64,000 nucleotides of DNA from Paractinoplanes polyasparticus (GCF_019710575.1 NZ_JAHWFK010000032.1:124001-188000); one strand, 5' to 3'; shown: positions 33,825 to 41,910, numbered from the stretch's first letter. Notes: generated from the letters alone by a model not told the origin. Made by a program: numbers and translations.

Positions 33825-33850
33825 CATCAATGTTGACGTCAATATTGATG
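33825..33850. promoter_or_regulatory. 26-bp near-perfect palindrome, probable operator
   Basis: The sequence centred on TTGACGTCAA (33833-33842) extends symmetrically to CATCAAT...ATTGATG, with only one mismatched pair in 26 bp. It is AT-rich in a GC-rich genome. A further GTCAAC half-site follows at 33853-33858. It begins 3 nt after the alpha/beta hydrolase stop and 61 nt before the GTG of a weak ORF at 33911. MarR- or TetR-type operators look like this; the regulator is unknown. Confidence 0.6.
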
Positions 33851-33910
33851 CAGTCAACATGAACGGCTGCGCCCCGCACGGCACCCACGCACCCAGGCAA
33901 GACGGCCCAT

Positions 33911-34387
33911 GTGTCACCAACCCCGCAGGAACAGGCCGAACACGAGGCCCGCCTGGTGGCCCACATGCTCAGACACCGACCACCGCCGCCCTCAGATTCC
34001 CGCCGAGGTCTACTCCTCTGCGGTTGTTGCGCGCGAAACCTCGACCGAAACGGCGTCAGCACAGTGGCGTACGGAACCGCCGGCGTGACCCCACCGTCGT
34101 CGGCGCATCCGACGACCGGAGCCGGATCTGCTCGGCTGTGTGGCGCGTCCACAACCGGAACCGGACCTGGCGACCGTCTAGCGTGTCGGACAACCGGAGC
34201 CAGAGCTGCACGACCGTCCAACGCGTCGGACAACCGGAGCCAGACCTGCACGACCGCCCAACGCGTCGGACAACCGGAGCCAGACCTGCGCGACCGTCGA
34301 ACGCCTCCGGCAAGCGGACCGGGCGTGCTCGTCCGCTCGATGCGTCCGACGACCAAGAGCCGGGCCAGCTCGGCCTCAGCGGCGTAG
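33911..34387 (+). CDS. Doubtful ORF, possible small Cys-containing protein then repeat sequence
   Basis: From GTG 33911 the first 60 codons look protein-like: SPTPQEQAEHEARLVAHMLRH, then a Pro-rich stretch and LLLCGCCARNLDRNGVS. The remainder runs through the 40-bp tandem repeats and is frame-scrambled low-complexity sequence, and it overlaps the 3' end of the minus-strand gene at 34376. If real, the gene is probably truncated by repeat expansion. The palindrome 61 nt upstream could be its operator. Confidence 0.3.
   Translation: MSPTPQEQAEHEARLVAHMLRHRPPPPSDSRRGLLLCGCCARNLDRNGVSTVAYGTAGVTPPSSAHPTTGAGSARLCGASTTGTGPGDRLACRTTGARAARPSNASDNRSQTCTTAQRVGQPEPDLRDRRTPPASGPGVLVRSMRPTTKSRASSASAA
34098..34375. 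repeat. Tandem array of seven 39-40 bp repeats
   Basis: The core CAACCGGAGC (or one-base variants) recurs at 34113, 34152, 34191, 34231, 34271, 34311 and about 34350, within a unit that also contains GACCTGCACGACCGTCCAACG. Copies are contiguous and become most similar in the middle. The unit length is not a multiple of three, so no single frame is preserved. The array stops next to the stop codon (34376) of the following minus-strand gene. Confidence 0.85.
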
Positions 34388-34966
34388 GCCGTCCATCAAT
34401 CGCTTGCCGGCGAGCACCGAGCCGCCGACCGCGATCAGGTAGCAGAGGAAGAGCGCCGCGGCCTGTCCTGCGCCGGCCACCGCGAAGAAGAAGGCGGCCG
34501 CGAACGAGGCCGCCCCCGACCCCAGCACCAGGAACCAGCTGGCGGCCTTCTCGGCCGGTGTCCAGTGCGGCGAGGCGCTGGCCATGAGCATCCCGGCCAC
34601 CGGCCCGACGCCCGGCAGCACGAACGCCCCGGCCGTGATCAGACCGATGGCCGTGTATTCAGCCGCTCCCCCACCGGTGGCGGCCGGCGGGGGAGGCGGG
34701 ACCAGGGCGGGCAATCGGATGTGCGGCGGCAGATGCCCACGCCGCACCGCCGCCACGAGGGCTTCCGGTGGCCCTAACCGGCGCACGATCTCAGCCGGGT
34801 CCTCGATCGGCGAGGCCGGCGAGGTGCGCCGCATCGAGATGTAATCGGCCACGGTCGTCATCAGGTCATCGCGCAACTCGGGCGCGAGATCCTCACTCTG
34901 AGCCCAGAGCGCGGCCAGATAGTCGAGGACGATCACGTCCGTATGAGCGAGCGGTGCGGTCGTCAT
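34376..34966 (-). CDS. HAAS-domain-like membrane protein (196 aa)
   Basis: The first 80 residues match the HAAS signalling helical domain pattern: VLDYLAALWAQSEDLAPELRDDLMTTVADYI followed by IEDPAEIVRRLGPPEALVAAVR. A Pro-rich linker and four hydrophobic segments follow (AIGLITAGAFVLPGVGPVAGML, ASWFLVLGSGAASFAAAFFFAVAG, AAALFLCYLIAVGGSVLAG). HAAS proteins are usually co-transcribed with a PadR-family regulator; none is adjacent here. Confidence is good for membrane location, moderate for the HAAS label. Confidence 0.75.
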   Translation of the reverse strand: MTTAPLAHTDVIVLDYLAALWAQSEDLAPELRDDLMTTVADYISMRRTSPASPIEDPAEIVRRLGPPEALVAAVRRGHLPPHIRLPALVPPPPPAATGGGAAEYTAIGLITAGAFVLPGVGPVAGMLMASASPHWTPAEKAASWFLVLGSGAASFAAAFFFAVAGAGQAAALFLCYLIAVGGSVLAGKRLMDGLRR

Positions 34967-35510
34967 CCCTGTCTCCCCTGGCTGTTCGGCGCGGTAGAAC
35001 CAGCATCGACAAGAGCCGCCCCCACAACATCAGCCCCCGGACCGGATCCCATCCCCCGCCTACGACTTTCGGCCGACCCATCACCCCGACCCACCACCAC
35101 TCACCATGCCGCCACCGGCCAGCATCACGCGGTACGGGCGACCCGCCCCGCACGTCACCCAGCGAAAGAACGGAGACGACCAGCGGCGGGCGGCGGCGGC
35201 CGGTCGCGGCAGTCAACAGGCACCAGCGGCACCGAGCAGGCGGTAAGCGGTCGGCGGCGGCAACGGGCGGCGGCGGCACCGAGCAGCGGCGGCCGGTCGC
35301 GGCAGTCAACAGGCACCAGCGGCACCGAGCAGGCGGTAAGCGGTCGGCGGCGGGCAGCGGCACCAAGCAGGGCGGAAGCCGGCGGCGAGCAACAACGGCA
35401 GTCAGGGACAGCAACACCGAGCGGGCGATAGGCCGCTGGCGGCGGGCAACAACCGCAGACGGCGGGCAGCACTGAGCAGGCGGCGCGCGGCAGCAGGGCA
35501 GGATGGGGGC
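34967..35510. repeat. Non-coding region with 93-bp-spaced direct repeat of about 63 bp
   Basis: About 540 bp without a credible gene. A block starting GGCCGGTCGCGGCAGTCAAC at 35198 recurs at 35291, almost identical over about 63 bp, and partial GGCACC(G/A)AGCAG units recur between and after them up to about 35480. It probably also carries the promoter of the BtuF-like gene. Confidence 0.75.
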
Positions 35511-36395
35511 ATGCGCCTCGTTTCGTTGCTGCCGTCGGCTACCGAGATCGTTTACGCCCTTGGGCTGGGCGACGACCTGGTCGGCGTGACCTTCGAGTGC
35601 GACGAGCCACCGGCCGCCCGCGTCGAGAAGGCCGTCGTGGTGGGTGGCAAGGACACGCGGGGGATGACGCCGGGACAGATCGACGCGTATGTGCGGGGGC
35701 GCCTCGCCGAGGGCGGCGACCTCTACACGCTCCACGCCGACGCGCTGGCCGGCCTCGCGCCCGATCTGATCCTCACCCAGGACCTGTGCCGGGTGTGTGC
35801 GCTGCCGTCGGGTCACGTCACTGACGCCCTCGACCACCTGGGGTGCCGCGCCGACGTGGTGTCGCTCGACCCGTACACCTTGGAGGAGGTGTTCGGCACG
35901 ATCCGCGCGGTGGGCGAGGCCGCCTCGGTTCAGGACCGCGCCGAGAAGTTGATCACCAGCCTGCGCGCTCGTCTGGAGAGCGTCGCCCAGGCCGTGGCGG
36001 GGCGGGCCCGGCCGAGGGTGACGGTCGTCGAGTGGGTCGATCCGCCGTTCACCGCCGGCCACTGGGTGCCCGACCTGGTGACCGCGGCGGGTGGCGATCC
36101 GGTGGCGGCACGCGGCGGCAAGCGCTCGGTCGAAACCACCTTTGCCGAACTGGCCGCGCCCTCGCCGCAGATCGTGCTGGTCACCCCGTGCGGCTTCCAC
36201 CTGGAGGGCGCCATCGAGCAGGCCCGCCGCGTGATCCCGCACTTCCCCGGCGCCCAGGTGTGGGCACTCGACGCCGACGGTCTGATCGTGCGCCCCGGCC
36301 CCCGCCTGGTCGACGGCGTCGAAGCGATCGCCGCGATCCTGCACCCCGCGGCAGTGCCGTCACCGCCGCCCGGAGCCATCGCCCGCGTGCACTGA
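35511..36395 (+). CDS. BtuF-like cobalamin-binding protein without signal peptide (294 aa)
   Basis: The pattern is that of class III periplasmic-type binding proteins: MRLVSLLPSATEIVYALGLGDDLVGVTFECD, LTQDLCRVCALPSGHVTDAL near residue 88, VTVVEWVDPPFTAGHWVPDLVTAAGG near 168 and PQIVLVTPCGFHLE near 220. There is no signal peptide or lipobox, which is common for this actinobacterial cobalamin-binding subgroup and leaves its location uncertain. It is 10 kb from the cobalamin operon and no transporter subunits are beside it. Confidence 0.82.
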   Translation: MRLVSLLPSATEIVYALGLGDDLVGVTFECDEPPAARVEKAVVVGGKDTRGMTPGQIDAYVRGRLAEGGDLYTLHADALAGLAPDLILTQDLCRVCALPSGHVTDALDHLGCRADVVSLDPYTLEEVFGTIRAVGEAASVQDRAEKLITSLRARLESVAQAVAGRARPRVTVVEWVDPPFTAGHWVPDLVTAAGGDPVAARGGKRSVETTFAELAAPSPQIVLVTPCGFHLEGAIEQARRVIPHFPGAQVWALDADGLIVRPGPRLVDGVEAIAAILHPAAVPSPPPGAIARVH

Positions 36396-36501
36396 GCCCC
36401 GCACAACCGAAACCCAGCGGGGCCGAGCGGCGAAATCACCCGCATGCACTGAGACCCGCACAACCGAAACCCGCCCGGCCGAGCGGCGAAGTTGCTGGGG
36501 A
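36388..36501. repeat. Tandem duplication (57 bp) of the 3' end of the BtuF-like gene
   Basis: TGCACTGAGCCCCGCACAAC at 36388 and TGCACTGAGACCCGCACAAC at 36445 head two copies of a 57-bp segment. The first includes the last codons and the stop of the BtuF-like gene; the second repeats that end, stop codon included. Confidence 0.8.
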
Positions 36502-36556
36502 CAGAGGGCGCCCGCCGCGCGGGAACCAAGCGCGGCGGGCGCGGGAAGCGGTCGGC

Positions 36557-37339
36557 TCAGTGCACGAGTGCGGGGCGGCGGTGCGGTGCCGCCCAGCGCT
36601 CACGAGCCGCCGCACGGATGCGGGATGCGCGGTAGAGCCAGATCGAGTCGCGGCCGAACGACCAGGTCAGCGAGGCCAGGGCCACCGTCAGGACGACCGT
36701 GGTCAGGGCGGCCGGCAGCAGGTCGGCGGTGACCAGGGCGAGCACGATGCCCTGGAGCGCGGCGACGACCTTGCGCGAGAACCGTGGGGGCAGCGCCGCG
36801 TTGAGCCACGGCAGCGCCCAGGCGGCGACCACGAAGGCGTACCGGAAGGCGCCGATCGCCACCCACCACCAGCCGAAGCGGTCGCCCGCGTAGACGCTGA
36901 GCACCAGGATCAGGAACGCGTCGACCTCCATGTCGAAGCGGGCGCCCAGAGCCGTCGTGGTGCCGGTGCGGCGGGCCACCTGGCCGTCGACGCCGTCGAG
37001 GGCCAAGGCGACCCCGGCGATCGCGACCAGGGCGGGGGTGCTGACCGGGTGGGCGAACGAGGTGACGACCATCGCGGTCACGCCGCCGACCAGGATCGCG
37101 CGGGAGAGGGTCACCGCGTTGGCGGCGCCGATCTGGTGCATCCGGGCCCGGTCGAGGCCGGCGCCGAGCAGTCCGCAGAGCACCAGGCCGTACGCGGCGC
37201 CGGCGATCAGGCCGGTGGCGGTGAGCCCGAGGGTGCTGCCGAGGAGTGCCAGCAGGCCGAGCTGGGCGGCCAGGCCGACCACCGGCGCCCGGGAGGAGTC
37301 GCTGGTGGGTGCGGTTACTGAAGTCACCGTGGCCTCCAT
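36557..37339 (-). CDS. CDP-alcohol phosphatidyltransferase family protein (260 aa)
   Basis: The family signature is intact: LDGVDGQVARR, then a spacer, then ALGARFDMEVD, giving the D-xx-DG-xx-AR...G-xxx-D-xxx-D set of metal-binding aspartates near residues 120-145. Six or more hydrophobic helices surround it. Such enzymes transfer a CDP-linked alcohol headgroup (glycerol, inositol or another polyol) to form a membrane lipid. ATG 37339 is given; GTG 37327 lies behind a GGAGG and may be the true start. It is divergent from the dehydrogenase at 37430 and probably belongs to that cluster. Confidence 0.88.
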   Translation of the reverse strand: MEATVTSVTAPTSDSSRAPVVGLAAQLGLLALLGSTLGLTATGLIAGAAYGLVLCGLLGAGLDRARMHQIGAANAVTLSRAILVGGVTAMVVTSFAHPVSTPALVAIAGVALALDGVDGQVARRTGTTTALGARFDMEVDAFLILVLSVYAGDRFGWWWVAIGAFRYAFVVAAWALPWLNAALPPRFSRKVVAALQGIVLALVTADLLPAALTTVVLTVALASLTWSFGRDSIWLYRASRIRAAARERWAAPHRRPALVH

Positions 37340-37429
37340 GTCCAAGATCGGCCGCCGCGTATGGTTGCCGTCGTCAGCGCTTAACACGCGCCCGGGCGGC
37401 GTTCGGTTCAGCGGGCGGAGGGAACAACC

Positions 37430-38428
37430 ATGTCGAGTGACGCGTACGCGTTCTGGATCACCGAGCCGGGGCGGGGCGAGATCCGCCCGGTGACGCTCGG
37501 TGAGCCGGGCCCGGACGAGGTGCTCGTCCGCACCTTGCACACGGGCGTGAGCAGGGGAACCGAGACCCTCGTGTTCTCCGGGCGGGTGCCGGAGAGCCAG
37601 TGGTCGGCGATGCGAGCCCCCTTCCAGGAGGGTGATTTCCCGGCCCCGGTGAAATACGGCTACCTCAACGTCGGCCGGGTCGAGCACGGCCCGCCCGAAC
37701 TCCTCGGACGCACCGTCTTCAGTCTCTATACCCACCAATCCCGCTTTATCGCACCGAAAACCGCTGTCACTGTGGTGCCCGACGACGTGCCCGCCTCGCG
37801 GGCCGTGTTGGCCGGAACGGTGGAGACCGCCGTCAACGCCCTCTGGGACGCGCGGCCGATGGTGGGCGACCGGGTCGCGGTCGTGGGCGGGGGCATGGTC
37901 GGTGGGTGCGCGGCGGCGATTCTCGCGCGCTTTCCCGGCGTACGGCTGCAGCTCGTCGACGTCGATGCCGGGCGCGCCGATCTGGCCGCTCGCCTGGGCG
38001 CCGGCTTCGCCACCCCCGACGAGGCGCTCGGCGACTGCGACCTGGTGATCCACGCCAGCGCCACCTCGGCCGGCCTGACCCGCTCGCTCGAGCTGGTGGC
38101 GGCCGAGGGCACCGTGGTCGAGCTCAGCTGGTACGGGGACAAGCAGGTCAGCGTGCCGCTGGGTGAGTTCTTCCACTCCCGGCGGCTGACCATCCGGGGC
38201 AGTCAGGTGGGCGGCATCGTGCCCGGCCGCCGGCGCACGTACGCCGATCGGCTGGCGCTCTCGCTCGAGCTGCTGAAGGACGAACGGTTCGACGCGTTCG
38301 TCACCGGGCACTCGCCCTTCGCGGAGCTGCCCGAGGTGTTGCCGCGCCTCGCCGACGGTAGCCTTCGCGCCCTCTGCCACGTGATCGACTATCCCCAGGA
38401 CCACCTGATCGACCATCCCGAGGAGTAG
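37430..38428 (+). CDS. MDR-family (zinc-type alcohol) dehydrogenase-like protein (332 aa)
   Basis: ATG 37430 follows GGAGGGA. GroES-like N-terminus: DEVLVRTLHTGVSRGTETLVFSG near residue 28 and VKYGYLNVGRVEHG near 72. Rossmann part: VGDRVAVVGGGMVGGCAAAIL near 145 and LVDVDAGRADLAARLGA. The usual zinc-ligand cysteines are missing (S-R-G in place of C-H-S-D), so a catalytic zinc is unlikely. It may be an NAD(P)-dependent reductase on an intermediate of the cluster. First gene of the five-gene plus-strand run. Confidence 0.85.
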   Translation: MSSDAYAFWITEPGRGEIRPVTLGEPGPDEVLVRTLHTGVSRGTETLVFSGRVPESQWSAMRAPFQEGDFPAPVKYGYLNVGRVEHGPPELLGRTVFSLYTHQSRFIAPKTAVTVVPDDVPASRAVLAGTVETAVNALWDARPMVGDRVAVVGGGMVGGCAAAILARFPGVRLQLVDVDAGRADLAARLGAGFATPDEALGDCDLVIHASATSAGLTRSLELVAAEGTVVELSWYGDKQVSVPLGEFFHSRRLTIRGSQVGGIVPGRRRTYADRLALSLELLKDERFDAFVTGHSPFAELPEVLPRLADGSLRALCHVIDYPQDHLIDHPEE

Positions 38429-38431
38429 CCC

Positions 38432-38830
38432 TTGTTCAGCATCACCGTCCGCGACCACATCATGATTGCCCACAGCTTCTCCGGCGAGGTCTTCGGCCCG
38501 GCCCAGAAGCTGCACGGCGCGACCTTCGTGGTGGACGCGACGTTCCGCCGGCCCGAGCTGGACGACGACAACATCGTGGTCGACATCGGCCTGGCCTCGC
38601 AGGAGCTGCACGCGATCTGCGGCGGCCTGAGCTATCGCAACCTCGACGACGAGCCCGACTTCCTGGGCATCAACACGTCCACCGAGTTCCTGGCCAAGGT
38701 GATCGCCGACCGCCTGGCGGCCAGGATCGCCGCGGGCGACCTGGGCCCGGGCGCCGCCGGCCTGACCGGCCTCACGATCACCCTGCACGAGTCCCACATC
38801 GCCTGGGCCTCGTACGAGCGCGATCTGTGA
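38432..38830 (+). CDS. Divergent 6-pyruvoyl-tetrahydropterin synthase-fold protein (132 aa)
   Basis: TTG 38432, 3 nt after the dehydrogenase stop. The T-fold pattern is present: MFSITVRDHIMIAHSFSGE, KLHGATFVVDATFRR, DNIVVDIGLASQEL, NTSTEFLAKVIADRL and ITLHESHIAWASYE. Canonical PTPS/QueD residues are changed. The catalytic Cys just before the HGH motif is Ala, HGH is HGA, and the Asp-His dyad in DHxxLN reads SY in LSYRNLD. One zinc His (in IAHSF) and the C-terminal Glu remain. It is probably not a normal PTPS or QueD; it may act on a pyrimidine or pterin intermediate. Confidence 0.8.
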   Translation: MFSITVRDHIMIAHSFSGEVFGPAQKLHGATFVVDATFRRPELDDDNIVVDIGLASQELHAICGGLSYRNLDDEPDFLGINTSTEFLAKVIADRLAARIAAGDLGPGAAGLTGLTITLHESHIAWASYERDL

Positions 38831-39981
38831 CCTCGGGCTCCCCCGCTCCCGACGCCGGCGCGCGCGACCCGTCCACTACGGACGGTGACGCCTCCCGCGG
38901 CAGTTCGCCGCTGTGGGTGGTGCTGCCGGGGGGCATCGACGATCCCACAGCGCCGAGCGGGGGCAATCGGTACGACCGGGCGGTGCTGTCGCTGCTGCCC
39001 GATGTGCACGAGATCGCGGTACCCGGTTCCTGGCCGAGCCCGGAGCCGGCGGCCCGCCGCGCCCTCTCGGCCGCCCTCGCCGACATTCCGGATAAGTCCG
39101 ATGTGTTAGTCGACGGGCTGGTCGGGTGTGGCGTGCCGGAGATCCTCGCGCCGCACGCCCTCCGGCTCCGCCTGATCGTGCTCGTGCATCTGCCGCTCAG
39201 CGACGAGACAGGGCTCGCCCCCGAAATCGCCGAGGAGCTACGGGCGAAGGAGGGACGGTCTCTGCACCTGGCCACCACCGTCATCGCCACCAGCGAGGCC
39301 GCGGCCGAGCGGGTGGCGACCATGCACGGCCTGCCCCGTGTCGAGGTCGCGCCGCCCGGTGTCGACCGGGCCGAGCTGACCGAACCGCGGGCGGACGGCC
39401 GGCGGCTGCTGTGCGTCGCCTCGGTCAGCCCTCGCAAGGGGCAGGACCTGCTGGTCGCGGCCCTGCAGGACGACCTGGCGGAACTCGACTGGGAGTGCAC
39501 GTTCGCGGGAGCCCTGGTCCGGCCCGTCCCGCACCACGACAGCCGGCTGCGATTCGTGGGAGCACTGCCCCCGGCTGAGCTCGATGGCGCGTACCGGAAT
39601 TCCGATGTTTTGATCTTGCCGTCCCGGGCCGAGACGTACGGGATGGTGGTGACCGAGGCCCTCGCCCGCGGCCTGCCGGTGATCGCCACGGCCGTCGGCG
39701 GCGTGCCCGAAGCCCTCGGCACAGTGGCCGACACCACAGCATTCGACACTGCAGCACCCAGCGACCCGGTGGGCGGCGTCACGCAGCCCGGCACGCTGCC
39801 CGGCATTCTGATCCCACCTGACGACCGAGCCGCGCTGTCCGCCGCGATCCGCGCCTGGCTCACCGACGACGCGCTGCGCCAAAGCCTGCGCGCCGCCGCC
39901 CGGGCCCGGCGGGAAACCCTCCCGACCTGGGCCGGAACCGCACGCCTGCTGTCCGCCATCTGCACAGGAGAACCCCAATGA
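38827..39981 (+). CDS. Glycosyltransferase family 4 (384 aa)
   Basis: GTG 38827 overlaps the PTPS-like stop by 4 nt. GT-B fold: N-terminal WVVLPGGIDDPTAPSGGNRYDRAVLSLL, hinge GVDRAELTEP, LLCVASVSPRKGQDLLVAAL near residue 195, and the donor-binding SDVLILPSRAETYGMVVTEALARGLPVIATAVGGVPEAL near 255-295 with the family E-x7-E. It uses a nucleotide sugar; the acceptor is unknown and presumably the cluster's product. Confidence 0.88.
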   Translation: MTSGSPAPDAGARDPSTTDGDASRGSSPLWVVLPGGIDDPTAPSGGNRYDRAVLSLLPDVHEIAVPGSWPSPEPAARRALSAALADIPDKSDVLVDGLVGCGVPEILAPHALRLRLIVLVHLPLSDETGLAPEIAEELRAKEGRSLHLATTVIATSEAAAERVATMHGLPRVEVAPPGVDRAELTEPRADGRRLLCVASVSPRKGQDLLVAALQDDLAELDWECTFAGALVRPVPHHDSRLRFVGALPPAELDGAYRNSDVLILPSRAETYGMVVTEALARGLPVIATAVGGVPEALGTVADTTAFDTAAPSDPVGGVTQPGTLPGILIPPDDRAALSAAIRAWLTDDALRQSLRAAARARRETLPTWAGTARLLSAICTGEPQ

Positions 39982-40745
39982 CCGGAGAGTTCAGTGAGTC
40001 GTGGCTCGGCCTGCGCGAGCCCGCCGACGCCCAGGCCCGCGCCGCCGACCTGGTGGAGATGCTGCCGAAGCCCGTCCACGTGATCCGTGACCTGGGCTGC
40101 GGCACCGGTTCGATGGCGCGGTGGCTGGCGCCCCGGCTGGCCACACCGCAGCACTGGATCCTGGCCGACCTCGACCCGAAGCTGCTGCACTACGCCACCT
40201 CGCACGTGCGGCTGCCCGAGGTCAGCGTCGAGGGCGCGCTCAGCGACGTGACCGCGCTGACCGCGGCCGACCTGGACGGCACCGACCTGGTGACGTGTTC
40301 GGCGCTGCTCGACCTGCTGACCGAGGCGGAGATCGACTCGCTGGTCGCCACGCTGGCCTCGGCCCGGGTCACGGCCCTGTTCACGCTGTCCGTGGCCGGG
40401 GAGGTCAGCCTCGATCCGGCCCGGCCCGAGGACGCCGCGGTGGCCGGGGCGTTCGACGAGCACCAGCGACGGGTGGTGGACGGGCGCCGGCTGCTGGGGC
40501 CCGACGCTCCGGCGTACGCGGCTCGGGCCTTCGAGAAGGCGGGCGCGACGGTCGTCACCCGGCCGAGCGCGTGGCAGCTCGGGCCACAGCTGCCGGAGCT
40601 GACCGCGGAGTGGCTGCGGGGCTGGGTCTCCGCAGCTCAGGAGCAGCGTCCGGAGGTCGGCGGGGACGGCTACCTCGCCGCTCGTCTGGAGCAGTTGCCC
40701 AGCGCTTCGGTCGGACATGTCGATCTTTTGGCGACCTTCGGCTGA
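39978..40745 (+). CDS. SAM-dependent methyltransferase (255 aa)
   Basis: ATG 39978 overlaps the glycosyltransferase stop by 4 nt. Motif I is VIRDLGCGTGSMARWLAPRL (near residue 35), followed by WILADLDPKLLHYA and LVTCSALLDLLTEAE. The class I Rossmann methyltransferase call is secure; the acceptor atom is not known. Coupled translation with the glycosyltransferase supports action on the same molecule. Confidence 0.87.
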   Translation: MTGEFSESWLGLREPADAQARAADLVEMLPKPVHVIRDLGCGTGSMARWLAPRLATPQHWILADLDPKLLHYATSHVRLPEVSVEGALSDVTALTAADLDGTDLVTCSALLDLLTEAEIDSLVATLASARVTALFTLSVAGEVSLDPARPEDAAVAGAFDEHQRRVVDGRRLLGPDAPAYAARAFEKAGATVVTRPSAWQLGPQLPELTAEWLRGWVSAAQEQRPEVGGDGYLAARLEQLPSASVGHVDLLATFG

Positions 40746-40806
40746 ACCCTTTGTGCCCGCCCCGGCGTACTAGGGGAAAGACGGGCTACATGAAGGGAAC
40801 GGCGAC

Positions 40807-41886
40807 GTGGGGCGAATCTGGGCTTGGGCACGGATCCTGGGTGGGGTGGGGATCCTGGCCTTCCTGCTGTGGCGGCTCGGCACCGGCGCGTTCCTCGACG
40901 GCCTGCGGGTGATCTCGCTCCCCGCCCTGGGCCTGGCCTTCGGCATCGGGGCCGCCACCACCGTCTTCAGCGCCTGGCGCTGGTGCCTGGTGGCGCGCGG
41001 CCTCGGTCTGCGGCTCTCGTTCCCGGCGGCGATCGCCGACTACTACAAGGCGCTGTTCCTCAACGCCGCGCTGCCGGGCGGGGTGCTCGGCGACGTGGAC
41101 CGCGCCGTTCAGCACGGCCGCGACGAGGGCGACGTCGCCAAGAGCGTCCGGGCCGTGGTGCTCGAGCGCACGGCCGGCCAGCTGGTGTTCCTCGTCATCG
41201 CCGTCACTGTGCTGCTGACCGTCCCCTCCCCCGTCCTGACCGTGATCGAGCGGCACGGCTTCGTTGTCGCGACCGTCCTGCTCGCCGTGGCACTGGCCGC
41301 CGTGATCCTGCTGCTGGCCTTCCGCAGGCTGCGGCAGGGCGGCTCGCGGGTGGCGGCCGGGATCCGCACCGGTCTGGCCGAGATCCGCACCGGCCTGCTG
41401 GCCCGCCGCAACTGGCCGGGCGTGACCCTGGCCTCGGTCGTCGTGGTGCTCGGCCACCTGGCCACGTTCGTGGTCGCGGCCCGCGCGGCCGGCTCGGCGG
41501 CGTCGCTGACCCGCCTGATCCCCCTGATGCTGCTGGCCCTGCTGGCGATGTCGCTGCCGCTGAACATCGGCGGCTGGGGCCCGCGCGAGGCCGTCACGGC
41601 GTGGGCGTTCGGCGCGGCCGGCCTCAGCGCCACCCAGGGCCTGACCACAGCGGTGGTGTACGGCGTCTTCGCCTTCGTCGCCGCCCTGCCGGGCGCAGCG
41701 GTCCTGATCGTCCGGGCCCTGAGCCGCCTGCGCACCGCCGCCGCCGTCCGCCTGGCCGCGCCGATCTCCCCGGTGCCCTACGGCCTCCCGGCCGGCCCGG
41801 CCCTGGTGGTCGAGCCCCTGCTGGCCGAGCCCGCGCTGGTCCCGGCCGCGCCGGTCGGCCGCGAACTGGTCCGTGCCGGCGCCTGA
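40807..41886 (+). CDS. UPF0104/lysylphosphatidylglycerol-synthase-TM family flippase-like membrane protein (359 aa)
   Basis: GTG 40807 with AAGGGA upstream. Eight or so transmembrane segments include the family landmarks ADYYKALFLNAALPGGVLGDVDRAVQHGRDEGDVAKSVRAVVLERTAGQ (residues 78-125) and MLLALLAMSLPLNIGGWGPREAVTAWAF near 240-268. The N-terminal membrane part of MprF in this superfamily flips lipids. The last 40 residues are a soluble Pro/Ala tail. As the last gene of the operon it may flip the cluster's lipid product. Confidence 0.85.
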   Translation: MGRIWAWARILGGVGILAFLLWRLGTGAFLDGLRVISLPALGLAFGIGAATTVFSAWRWCLVARGLGLRLSFPAAIADYYKALFLNAALPGGVLGDVDRAVQHGRDEGDVAKSVRAVVLERTAGQLVFLVIAVTVLLTVPSPVLTVIERHGFVVATVLLAVALAAVILLLAFRRLRQGGSRVAAGIRTGLAEIRTGLLARRNWPGVTLASVVVVLGHLATFVVAARAAGSAASLTRLIPLMLLALLAMSLPLNIGGWGPREAVTAWAFGAAGLSATQGLTTAVVYGVFAFVAALPGAAVLIVRALSRLRTAAAVRLAAPISPVPYGLPAGPALVVEPLLAEPALVPAAPVGRELVRAGA

Positions 41887-41910
41887 CGCATGCTCAACAG
41901 CTCTCCCTCA

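Noticed and set aside
33517..34356. 279-codon minus-strand frame across the palindrome and 40-bp repeats
   Set aside because: It mixes antisense of the hydrolase with frame-rotating repeats and has no recognisable domain.
34098..34375. CRISPR array
   Set aside because: Units are contiguous 39-40 bp near-copies with no unique spacers, and no cas gene is nearby.
36557..38797. 746-codon minus-strand frame spanning the CDP-alcohol gene and the antisense of the dehydrogenase and PTPS-like genes
   Set aside because: Only the last 260 codons have family similarity (CDP-alcohol transferase). The rest is antisense to recognisable plus-strand proteins.
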